From: Myxococcales bacterium | Lineage (GTDB): Bacteria > Myxococcota_A > Polyangia > Polyangiales > SLQV01 | Assembly: GCA_007124745.1 (NCBI GenBank) | Contig: SLEO01000113.1 | Span: forward strand, 1 to 46,269 | Direction of reading: 5' to 3' | Length of the DNA: 46,269 nucleotides | Part shown: one piece after another, positions 1 to 7,502 of the stretch | Numbering within the stretch: the first letter of the stretch is position 1 | How the letters are laid out: each line of letters starts with the position of its first letter | Made by a program: the position numbers and the translations under genes | Notes under the pieces: generated by a model | What the model saw: only the letters and a program-made list of their open reading frames with translations | What the model was told of the DNA's origin: nothing | Database searches by the model: none

Positions 1-122
1 GCCTGGAGTAAGTATGGTGGGGTGGGTGGGTCCGCGCACGGAAGGCCCATTTCCCCGCGGTTTTCGTCCCCCAGGCTCACCCTGGGGATGGCTCAGCCCC
101 TGAACAGTTACCCGTACGTTGG

Positions 123-995
123 CTATGGATAGCTGACTTGTGGCGAAAGGCGCTCGCTCTGTTGCAGTGCGGAGGGCAGTTGACGTAGAGCGCCCTGCAT
201 GGCCCCGGAGACCGCCCTAACGGCCGCCTTCCGCTCGTCCCCACCTTGAGCAGTGGCCGCACCGCGAAGCATCGCCCGAATATCCCGGCCGGGGTAAGTA
301 CCCACGATCACGGACACCACCGCTCGCAACCCTGAGGGTGTTTTCTCGATGGTTACGATGGAGGAGTCCACGACAAAACCATGTAGGTTTTGCTGCTTCA
401 GAAGTTTGTTAACGGCAGCGGGCGACTCGTCCCCAGCCGCGACCCACACGGCGTCCATCCCAGCAAGCGTTCGCTCGGTAACCCGCTTGGCCTCGGCTAG
501 CGCTTCCGGAGACATTCCCGATACGCTCGAGCTAGACCGGCCCACCTGAACAAAATATTTTTTCGAGGCGCCGGGCGCGGGCTCTCGATTCGCGAGCATT
601 TGCTCAAGCGCCGCGTGTGCCCGCGCGGCTGAGCGTCTCACGGGTGGTGACGCGTCTCTAAAACGTGCCGCAATAGCCGCGAGCGAGGTGTGGTCTCCGT
701 GTCGAGCCAGGCCGTCTAGAGCAGCGGTGCGCACCGCTGGGTGCCCGTCTCCAAGGGCCTCCTGCATGGTAGCGCGGCTCGTGGTCGACGGAGCCTCGCG
801 ACCGAGGGAAATCAGCGCCTGCACGCGTACGCGAAAAGAAGACGAGTTGAGCGCCAGGTTGCGCAAGTACGCCGCACCATCCTCGGCATGAACGGCGAAC
901 GGCGGACTTGCCACCGCCAGACCCACACTCAGCATAGCGGTGTTCAGAATGCTCCGAAGGCCGCCACGCGCAAACCATGGGCTCTTTCCCATCAT
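123..995 (-). CDS. Secreted HEAT-repeat protein
   Basis: About 290 residues. I chose the ATG at 995 because an AAGGGA motif lies 7 nt upstream and a signal peptide follows directly: a basic start, a hydrophobic stretch at residues 14-33, and an Ala-x-Ala type cleavage site near residue 37 (VHA-ED). The exported part begins with alpha-helical HEAT-like repeats (about residues 42-130, with repeated AVRTAALDGLARHGD-like units). A C-terminal mixed alpha/beta domain of about 150 residues follows, and I do not know its function. HEAT repeats normally mediate protein-protein contacts, so a periplasmic or surface scaffold role is inferred. It is divergent from ftsY, with a 0.5-kb gap. An in-frame start further upstream (1136) is possible but would bury the signal peptide. 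Confidence 0.75.
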   Translation of the reverse strand: MMGKSPWFARGGLRSILNTAMLSVGLAVASPPFAVHAEDGAAYLRNLALNSSSFRVRVQALISLGREAPSTTSRATMQEALGDGHPAVRTAALDGLARHGDHTSLAAIAARFRDASPPVRRSAARAHAALEQMLANREPAPGASKKYFVQVGRSSSSVSGMSPEALAEAKRVTERTLAGMDAVWVAAGDESPAAVNKLLKQQNLHGFVVDSSIVTIEKTPSGLRAVVSVIVGTYPGRDIRAMLRGAATAQGGDERKAAVRAVSGAMQGALRQLPSALQQSERLSPQVSYP

Positions 996-1488
996 CCAAA
1001 CATCCCTTCGCAGCAGATCACCGTCACACTTAAGTTTAACACTCACAGCGCAATAATTCTTCACTGATGTGCCAAACAATTTTGATTCATGCGGAAACTC
1101 AGCGTGATTCAACACGCCGCAGCACATCCACGGCACGCTTCCCCCGATCGACCTGGGTGGGCAGTGAAGCGAGCTACGGGTCGGGTTGAGGAACTGTACG
1201 TGCGCGCTAACCGTTCAAGGGGGCTTTTTGTAGAAAGCCCCCGAGCTTGCGGGAGGGATTCAACCTACCTTGCGCGCCGACCGAGGGGCGGACCGGAGCG
1301 AGCCTTGGGGAACGCGCTGAAGGTTCCGCTAGAATGCAAGGACGGCTCACGCTCTGAACCAGAGCCACGCTTGCCCCGATAGGATGCCGAAACTCGTTGG
1401 ATCGTTCGGGTGAGGCCGCGCCGACAGGTGTCGGGGAAGACCATGCTACTTGCGGCAAGGCCTAGGCGATGGCATCGCCCCGACCACA
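996..1488. other. Intergenic region between divergent HEAT gene and ftsY
   Basis: This 493-bp gap holds no convincing gene. The part at about 1021-1090 is clearly more AT-rich than its surroundings and probably carries the promoter of the HEAT gene, but I cannot place -35/-10 boxes with confidence. A strong GC-rich hairpin lies at 1219-1242 (listed separately). The stretch from 1260 to 1488 shows no recognisable feature. Confidence 0.5.
1219..1242. terminator. GC-rich hairpin, terminator-like but without T-run
   Basis: A perfect 9-bp stem (GGGGGCTTT at 1219-1227 with AAAGCCCCC at 1234-1242) encloses a 6-nt loop. It has the stem of an intrinsic terminator, but no T-run follows on either strand. 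It lies 247 bp before the ftsY start, so it could end unseen upstream transcription or be part of the ftsY leader. Confidence 0.35.
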
Positions 1489-2691
1489 ATGACCGAACTT
1501 TTTGACCTTTGGCCGGCTGCCCTCGGAGCCCTTGCACTCGGCGGCATCGCGTTCGGCTTATTTCGCCAACGGAGCTCGGAGCGCGCCCGAACCGCGTCTG
1601 ATAGTCATGATGAAGCGCGCCAGGGCCATGAAGAGGTCGCAGGGGGTGCGGCGGCGAGAGAGGGTGATGCGCAAACGCGACCGGCAGCACGCCCCACGTC
1701 GGTGCAGACCGACACCGCGGCCCTCAGCGATAAGGCCGCACTCGCGTCCGGACTCCAGCGGAGCCGGTCCGGCTTCATGGCTCAGCTGCGAAGAGTTCTC
1801 GGGAACGCGCCCTCGAGCGAGCTCAGCGCTGCATGGGTCGAAGAGGTTGAAGCGGTTTGTCTCGGCGCAGACATCGGCGTCTCGACGGTCGACAAAATCA
1901 TCGATGGTGTTTCATCGCAACGACAGGCGGACCCGACCTTGAGCATGGAACACGCAGTCCGCGCTGTACTCAAAGACCTCCTGGTATCGCCGGGGATCTC
2001 CGCTTCAGGCTCCGCCTTCGGTGCACACAGCACCGCCGTTAGCGGCCGAGACGGCACGTTAAAGGTGATTCTGCTCGTCGGCGTCAACGGCGCGGGCAAG
2101 ACCACCACCGCCGGCAAGCTTGCGGCACACCTGGCCTCCGACGGCTCGAAAGTAGTGCTAGCGGCGGGCGACACCTATCGCGCGGCCGCACTTGAGCAAC
2201 TCGCGGGCTGGAGCCGCCGGGTGGGCGTGGAACTCTTTACCTCGGAGCCCGGTCGAGATCCGGCGGCCGTCTTGTACGACGCCGTGAAGTCCGCACAGGC
2301 ACAGGGCGCGCAGTGGTTGATCGCCGACACCGCGGGGCGACTGCACACCAAAGCGCCCCTGATGGACGAGCTCGCGCGTGTAGGCAAGAGCCTCGCCAAG
2401 GCCCGAGACGGCCAGGGCGCGGACGAAACGCTGCTCGTGGTCGATGCGACCACCGGCCAGAATGGTCTCCTCCAGGCACGGGAGTTCCATGCTGCTGCGC
2501 CGCTCACAGGCGTCGTTCTCACCAAAATGGATGGGACGGCAAAGGGAGGAATCGCTTTCTCTATCAGCGATGGGCTGGGGCTACCGATTCGCTTCGTCGG
2601 CGTGGGCGAGCGCACCGAAGACCTCTTGCCCTTCGATCCTTCCCTTTTCATTGAGGCGCTATTCGAAGATCCACAGGGGATATCGCACTGA
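1489..2691 (+). CDS. ftsY: Signal recognition particle receptor FtsY
   Basis: 400 residues. FtsY is the SRP receptor GTPase that docks ribosome-SRP complexes at the inner membrane for co-translational insertion. Visible features are an N-terminal hydrophobic segment (residues 7-25), a charged low-complexity A region to about residue 90, the helical N domain (about 95-170), and the NG GTPase domain. GTPase motifs are the P-loop GVNGAGKTT (198-206), DTYRAAALEQL, DTAGR and TKMDGTAKGG. The N-terminal membrane anchor is typical of deltaproteobacterial FtsY, whereas E. coli uses an amphipathic helix. The start is the ATG at 1489, which places the hydrophobic segment at the very N-terminus. An earlier start at 1450 is less likely. 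No strong Shine-Dalgarno is seen. Confidence 0.97.
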   Translation: MTELFDLWPAALGALALGGIAFGLFRQRSSERARTASDSHDEARQGHEEVAGGAAAREGDAQTRPAARPTSVQTDTAALSDKAALASGLQRSRSGFMAQLRRVLGNAPSSELSAAWVEEVEAVCLGADIGVSTVDKIIDGVSSQRQADPTLSMEHAVRAVLKDLLVSPGISASGSAFGAHSTAVSGRDGTLKVILLVGVNGAGKTTTAGKLAAHLASDGSKVVLAAGDTYRAAALEQLAGWSRRVGVELFTSEPGRDPAAVLYDAVKSAQAQGAQWLIADTAGRLHTKAPLMDELARVGKSLAKARDGQGADETLLVVDATTGQNGLLQAREFHAAAPLTGVVLTKMDGTAKGGIAFSISDGLGLPIRFVGVGERTEDLLPFDPSLFIEALFEDPQGISH

Positions 2692-2990
2692 GGGGCGTTC
2701 CCGCAGCGTAAAACCCGACGAAGTCATCCTCGAGCAGCCCCGCCACAAACCACCCGCGGCATCGCGTATGCCACACGATAGTTTGTCAGTTGCTTGAGAA
2801 AGTCTGGCCGTGATAGCGTCATCCGTAGCCGTTTGCGCGCCGCAGACTGCCCAGAAGCACTGCCAACCCTGGCGGCCGCAGCTCAGCTTTCCGGCGTGTC
2901 ACGCTCGGGGTAGCTCCCAGTCCCTACGCTCAGGTGAGTCCCCAAGGTGGGGGCTCTCGCGATGCGGCAACGAAGTCCCAAGGTTTGCCA

Positions 2991-4022
2991 ATGAATCCTC
3001 ACCTATCCCGGTTGTCGAACGCTGCGCGCCTCAGGCATCCGACTTCTATGCACTGGGTGTTTTCAAGGCTCTGCGACGTAGTAACGTGCCGAACCCTGCT
3101 CACGCTGGTCTGCGCTTCGACGGTCTGCTTTGTAGACCTGCCCACGGTGGCAAGCCGCGCGGTCGCGCAGGACATGTCGTTCGAGATCGATGAATCCACG
3201 GGCGAGATTCAAACCAGTGATGAGATGGACACGAGCGATTCTGAGGCGCGCGCCGCCGATGACGATTTCATCGCATCACTAGCCACAGACGACGCGTCAA
3301 GCGCGGACGGTGCGCGCGACGGCTTGCAGCCCGACGCCGAAAAAGAGACTGTCGAAGAGATTTACGCTGTACAGCAGGTCTACGCACTTCGGCTCAACCG
3401 GTTCGAGCTGAGCCCGATGGTGGGCTTTACACTCAACGACCCGTTTGTCAGCCACACCTCGCTTGGACTCTCTGCTAACTACTGGCTTACCAACGTGCTC
3501 GCGGTTGGCGCGAGCGTTCAATGGTACGATGGCTTGGAGAACGAGTCTGACCTCACTTTTTTTGTCAGGCGTTCGACGCGCTTAGCTGTGCCGGTCAGTG
3601 AGTACCAGCTCGGCGCCTACCTTAACGCAACCTATGTGCCTCTTTACGGCAAGTTTGCGTTCCTCAATAAATACATTTTTGAGTGGGATGCATATTTGGT
3701 TGGCGGCATGGGCATCATGCGCACCAGGCCCATTCCGGTCATCGACCCCGAAGCACGGTCGTTCGATTTCGGCAATCGCCTGGCGTTTAACGTCGGCCTT
3801 GGTCTACGCGTCTTTGTCACACGCTGGTTGGCGGTGATGACCGAGGTTCGCAACTACATGTTTCTCGACAAGGTGGAGAATCGCCTGGTCGAAGTTGGCG
3901 AGGACCGGTTCAATGAAGACACGTGGTTCGCGAACGGCGTTAGTTTTGTCAACAACGTCAGCGTGCACCTTGGGCTTACCGTGTTTTTCCCTTTCACGTT
4001 TGAATACAAGCAACCGAAGTGA
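2991..4022 (+). CDS. Outer-membrane beta-barrel domain protein (first of a pair)
   Basis: 343 residues from the ATG at 2991, which has AAGG about 8 nt upstream. An ATG at 3048 is an alternative. A long signal peptide ends near AVAQ-D. A very acidic segment of about 60 residues (many D, E, S, T) follows, then a C-terminal barrel of alternating aromatic/polar beta strands beginning near the RFELSPMVGFTLNDPF segment and ending in F/Y-rich strands. This is the pattern of the myxobacterial outer-membrane beta-barrel family. Members include proteins I recall as GltA/GltB of the gliding machinery, but that identification is from memory and only family-level. The stop overlaps a GTG of the next gene, so the pair is probably one transcript. 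Confidence 0.8.
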   Translation: MNPHLSRLSNAARLRHPTSMHWVFSRLCDVVTCRTLLTLVCASTVCFVDLPTVASRAVAQDMSFEIDESTGEIQTSDEMDTSDSEARAADDDFIASLATDDASSADGARDGLQPDAEKETVEEIYAVQQVYALRLNRFELSPMVGFTLNDPFVSHTSLGLSANYWLTNVLAVGASVQWYDGLENESDLTFFVRRSTRLAVPVSEYQLGAYLNATYVPLYGKFAFLNKYIFEWDAYLVGGMGIMRTRPIPVIDPEARSFDFGNRLAFNVGLGLRVFVTRWLAVMTEVRNYMFLDKVENRLVEVGEDRFNEDTWFANGVSFVNNVSVHLGLTVFFPFTFEYKQPK

Positions 4023-4096
4023 GCATTTACTTGAGTCAAGGCGCGTGGAGCGTTGGCCTGCGTATGATTGGGGCGAAAGCAGCAAGGCAGACATTT

Positions 4097-5107
4097 ATGG
4101 GGATTGGCATCACACCAAAGACTGCGGCTGACGCGCCAGCCCGCCCCCGGGCCGTCGACTCAACCGGCATCAAGAGCGCGCACCGCCCGCATACGTACCG
4201 AACGGACGGAAGCTGGACCGCGGGGAGCCTCACCTGCCTCCTTGTCGCTCTCGCGTTATCGGCTGCGTCCAGCTTGGCACCTCATGCGGTTCACGCGCAG
4301 ACCATCCACATCGAAGGCCCGCTCGCTGGCGCCCCCGCCGTGCGTGAACTGCGCCTTTACCGCGAGGGCCGGCTGACGCTTAGGCCGCATTTCGCCTTTA
4401 CGCTCCAGGATGAGTACGCCCGCACCATCGGCCTAGGCTTGAACGTAGACTACCACATCTGGGATTGGCTGGGCCTCGGCGTTTGGGGCATGTTTGGCGC
4501 GTTCCACCCTTCGACCAATCTGACGGACCAGATTAGCTCGGTCGGTCAAACAACAGACCTCAACGCGCTTTCCCTCCCGACCCGAGAACGGTTTCCAGAC
4601 CAAATCGGCAAGCTTCAATGGGCGGCTATGCTTCAGGCCACCTGGATTCCACTTCGCGGCAAGCTTGCACTCTTTCAGAAGCTATTCGTAGATACGGACT
4701 TTTATCTCTTTGGTGGAGCCGGTGTGGTGGGTGTTGAGGAGCGGGCGGATACCCAACCTGGCGTGTGCGCTACCGCACCCGTGGGTGACGGTAGTGACGC
4801 GGATACTGCCTGCCTGCAGTCGCAGATTCGGCGACAGTCGAGCATCAAGTTCGCGCCGACGTTCGGTGCAGGCTTGTCGGTCTATATCAATCAATGGATT
4901 GGTGTGTTCTTCGAATGGCGCGCGCTACCCTTTGCCTACAATGCGGGTGGCACCGACGAACGTGGTTCGGATGGCCGGGGTGGCAGCAGCGGTGGCGATT
5001 TCCCCGACGGAGTCATCGATGGCCAGGACTCGATCTTTCGTGTGAACCACATGCTGAACGTCGGCGCCACGTTTGCGCTTCCACGGAAAGCAAAAGTTAC
5101 CGAGTAG
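4097..5107 (+). CDS. Outer-membrane beta-barrel domain protein (second of a pair)
   Basis: 336 residues from the ATG at 4097, which has AAGG 9 nt upstream. A GTG at 4019 would give 362 residues and a 4-nt overlap with the previous gene. The signal peptide is unusually long: about 45 polar residues, then a hydrophobic core and an HAQ-T cleavage site. The barrel core is similar to that of the upstream paralogue (RPHFAFTLQDEYART compared with FELSPMVGFTLNDPF). Two loops differ. One carries a Cys pair with an Asp-rich stretch (around 4765-4815). The other is a Gly/Asp-rich loop ending in DGVIDGQD (around 4945-5030). The 3' end overlaps the convergent HEAT gene by 11 bp. Outer-membrane location is inferred; the ligand or partner is unknown. 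Confidence 0.78.
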   Translation: MGIGITPKTAADAPARPRAVDSTGIKSAHRPHTYRTDGSWTAGSLTCLLVALALSAASSLAPHAVHAQTIHIEGPLAGAPAVRELRLYREGRLTLRPHFAFTLQDEYARTIGLGLNVDYHIWDWLGLGVWGMFGAFHPSTNLTDQISSVGQTTDLNALSLPTRERFPDQIGKLQWAAMLQATWIPLRGKLALFQKLFVDTDFYLFGGAGVVGVEERADTQPGVCATAPVGDGSDADTACLQSQIRRQSSIKFAPTFGAGLSVYINQWIGVFFEWRALPFAYNAGGTDERGSDGRGGSSGGDFPDGVIDGQDSIFRVNHMLNVGATFALPRKAKVTE

Positions 5108-5723
5108 AGGCTCGCGCCTCAGCCATGAGCAGCTGGATCCGGCGGCTCTCGTCGGCTTGCGCTTGGGCTTCCAGGCGCGACTGCGTGGATTCGTCTAGTC
5201 CCGGAGCGTCGCGCAGCGTCTGATAGGCGAGGAAGCGAACGCCCTCGTTCGCATCGTTAGTGAAGCGCTCCACCTCGACGCACAAGGACTCGGCGAGCGG
5301 CTGTGGCAAAAAGCCGAGTAGCTGCAGCTTCTTCTGGGGATCGCGAGCGTATGCCGTCGAGAACTCCGCAAGCAACTCCCTCAGCGAGGCCACAAGGCGC
5401 TCATCGCTCTGAAGGGCGGCGAGCAGCTTAAGCGGCAGGCCAAGGCTTTTTGTCGACCGACAGTGCTTGAGGAGCGGTCCGATAACAACCGGCTCCCCAA
5501 GCTCGCGCAGTGCCTCGAAGACCGCCTCCTTCTCCTCCTGGTCCGTAATCGTGGGGTCGGACGTGAAGTCAAAACGTTGGAGCAACGCTGTGGCAGCCGC
5601 CTCTGTACCCAGATTGGCGAGGAAGCGAATCGATTCCCAGCGGTCGGGTGCATAGGCACGGCGACTCGCCACCCGCTTCGCGTGTTTGTCAAAGCGCTTC
5701 TCGGCGGAAAACCAACTCAACAT
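5097..5723 (-). CDS. HEAT-repeat protein, cytoplasmic
   Basis: About 208 residues from the ATG at 5723. A start at 5765 would add 14 residues of poor character. There is no signal peptide. The protein is built of helical pairs typical of HEAT/PBS-lyase-like repeats (segments RWESIRFLANLGTEAAATALLQRF, then EAVFEALRELGEPVVIGPLLKH). It most likely acts as a small protein-binding scaffold; no catalytic residues are evident. Its short N-terminus (MLSWFSAEKRFDKHAKRV) is like that of conserved myxobacterial HEAT proteins of similar size. It shares the minus strand with the CACHE-HAMP gene 242 bp upstream and converges with the second beta-barrel gene. Confidence 0.7.
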   Translation of the reverse strand: MLSWFSAEKRFDKHAKRVASRRAYAPDRWESIRFLANLGTEAAATALLQRFDFTSDPTITDQEEKEAVFEALRELGEPVVIGPLLKHCRSTKSLGLPLKLLAALQSDERLVASLRELLAEFSTAYARDPQKKLQLLGFLPQPLAESLCVEVERFTNDANEGVRFLAYQTLRDAPGLDESTQSRLEAQAQADESRRIQLLMAEARASTR

Positions 5724-5965
5724 CGTCGCGCAGCATGTAAGCGTTCGGAGTGTCTGCAAGCTCAAATGCGGGCGCAGCAGCCTACCCGCTCATTTAGGAA
5801 GTGCCCGCCCAAACCGGGGGTCCAGGTGAATAAAGCTTATGAGATAGACCGAGGAATACGCATGCTCCCGCGCACGCAGGCTCACGACTCAGCCCCAGGG
5901 ACACACGTGCCGTCGGACGGTCAACGCGCACGCCTTGCTGACCGCACCTCGCTGACGGACCCAAG

Positions 5966-7426
5966 CTATGGTTTTTCGACCGGGTCTAGACGCACGCTTC
6001 CAGCTTCCTCCTGAACCAGGAAACGAACGACGCGGCCGCGTTCCTTCGAGAGACCTGCAGCAGACAGCATGATGCGGTCGCGGAAGGTACTCTCGGTGAT
6101 GCTTTCGACGTTCTCCCCGCTCCGACGTTTCGCAGCCCGGTAGTCTCCGTACAACCTCGTCAGGTAAGCATCTTCTTCAAGCGAGAAAAGTTCTTTCGGC
6201 GTTCGTGGCAACGCTTCGTGCGCGCCTGCGTCCGCGTCTCGGCCCTCTCCCCCACCAAGCGCTGAAGCGTTTAGCTGCTGACCCGTAAAGTCGCTCGGCG
6301 CCAGGGTACCCTCATCGCCGCTTGAGGTTTCCTCAATACCGCCGAGAAGGTTAAGCAGTTGATTGACGCGGTACGCCAAGCCCCCAAAGTCTGCGTCGTC
6401 CGTACTTAGGCGCTGCTGGAGATTCCCGTTGATCGCCGCGAGCATACCTTCTTCTAGGGTTTCGATCTGCCGCACGATGCGAGACCCTACCCAGAGGCCG
6501 TACACAAGCATCAGCAACGCACCGATACCGAAGGCGAAGAGGACGACGTCCAGCGCGCGGAGGAGGTTGCCGTCTAACCTAGCTGGATGCACAAGCGCGT
6601 ACCCAACGGAAGTGGTGGACGTCAGGGGTAAGCGCTCCACGAGAAGATGGTACTTTTCGCCACCATCCCGGAACTTCGCAGAAACCTTGCCATTGCCTGT
6701 AAGGACACGGCTGGAATCCACCAGCGATCCCTTAAGCCCCTCAGCAAGCCTTTTTGCCATGAGATTGCCCAGGGACGATGAGTAAATGCCACGCTCGGTG
6801 AAGAAGGCGACATCCGCGAGCAGCCCGCGCGCATACACCGAGGCCTGCGAACCCGAAAGGTCGAAGCCAACGACAAGAGCGCCAGAGAGCGAACCTGCCT
6901 CGTCACGTACCGGTGCTACGGCGATTTCGAGCAGCTTATTTTCCTCTTCGAGGTGCCAGATATCATGTTGGGGTAAGGAGGTACTCAGGGCGTCGCCCAG
7001 CCCCTTAATCTCCTGAGCAAGATGACGCCCGAACCAACGATTAGGGTCTTTGTCGCGCGCGAGCACTTGGCCCTCGGCGTTGGTCAGGACCACCAGATCT
7101 GGAACGCCTCGGCCCGCATTGGCGGGATTTCGAAACCATGCAGCCACGTCTTCCGCGGCGCGATGTGCGGCGAGGCGACGCGTGCTCTCGTCGAGAGGAC
7201 GCAGAGCGCGTTTGACGTCGAGGGATTTGGACTGCTTGAGCGTCAGCAGCTCTAGCTCGTAGGCTTGCCCCTCCCATATCTGCTCGAAAAGCCGCTGCTT
7301 TCGCACAAAAGCGCGCGACGCCTCCGCGGTTAATGCCTCAGACAGCTGATGCCTCGCGAGGCTATAGGCACCGAGACCGACCGCCACAAGAATCACGAAA
7401 TTGCCAGCGATGACCTTAAAACGCAT
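5966..7426 (-). CDS. CACHE-HAMP transmembrane sensor with MXAN_5187-like C-terminus
   Basis: 486 residues. It has TM1 at about 6-24, a periplasmic region at 25-290 with the layout of a double CACHE ligand-binding domain (segment VVLTNAEGQVLARDKDP at 112-128), TM2 at about 291-314, and a HAMP linker at about 311-363. A low-complexity stretch (365-405) then leads to a C-terminal helical/beta module (about 410-480, containing YGDYRAAKRRSGENVESITE). The module resembles one I recall under the name MXAN_5187 C-terminal domain in myxobacteria. No histidine kinase, GGDEF or MCP signalling domain follows the HAMP, which is odd for this architecture. The start is the ATG at 7426, 76 bp after the stop of the giant TPR gene on the same strand, so co-transcription is likely. 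Confidence 0.75.
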   Translation of the reverse strand: MRFKVIAGNFVILVAVGLGAYSLARHQLSEALTAEASRAFVRKQRLFEQIWEGQAYELELLTLKQSKSLDVKRALRPLDESTRRLAAHRAAEDVAAWFRNPANAGRGVPDLVVLTNAEGQVLARDKDPNRWFGRHLAQEIKGLGDALSTSLPQHDIWHLEEENKLLEIAVAPVRDEAGSLSGALVVGFDLSGSQASVYARGLLADVAFFTERGIYSSSLGNLMAKRLAEGLKGSLVDSSRVLTGNGKVSAKFRDGGEKYHLLVERLPLTSTTSVGYALVHPARLDGNLLRALDVVLFAFGIGALLMLVYGLWVGSRIVRQIETLEEGMLAAINGNLQQRLSTDDADFGGLAYRVNQLLNLLGGIEETSSGDEGTLAPSDFTGQQLNASALGGGEGRDADAGAHEALPRTPKELFSLEEDAYLTRLYGDYRAAKRRSGENVESITESTFRDRIMLSAAGLSKERGRVVRFLVQEEAGSVRLDPVEKP

Positions 7427-7502
7427 GGGTGCTCACTTGGCGCGCCTTACAGCCCGGCGTGGCGCTCCTGACGGTAGCGGTACCACTATCCGCAAAGGCT
7501 GG

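Noticed and set aside
1021-1090. AT-rich stretch considered as a sigma-54 promoter (TTGGCAC)
   Set aside because: The spacing to the next GC element is wrong for -24/-12, and no sigma-70 boxes with a good spacer could be fixed.
5463-6014. Plus-strand open frame opposite the HEAT and CACHE-HAMP genes
   Set aside because: It covers the antisense of two well supported genes and the gap between them, with no start signal and no protein-like pattern.
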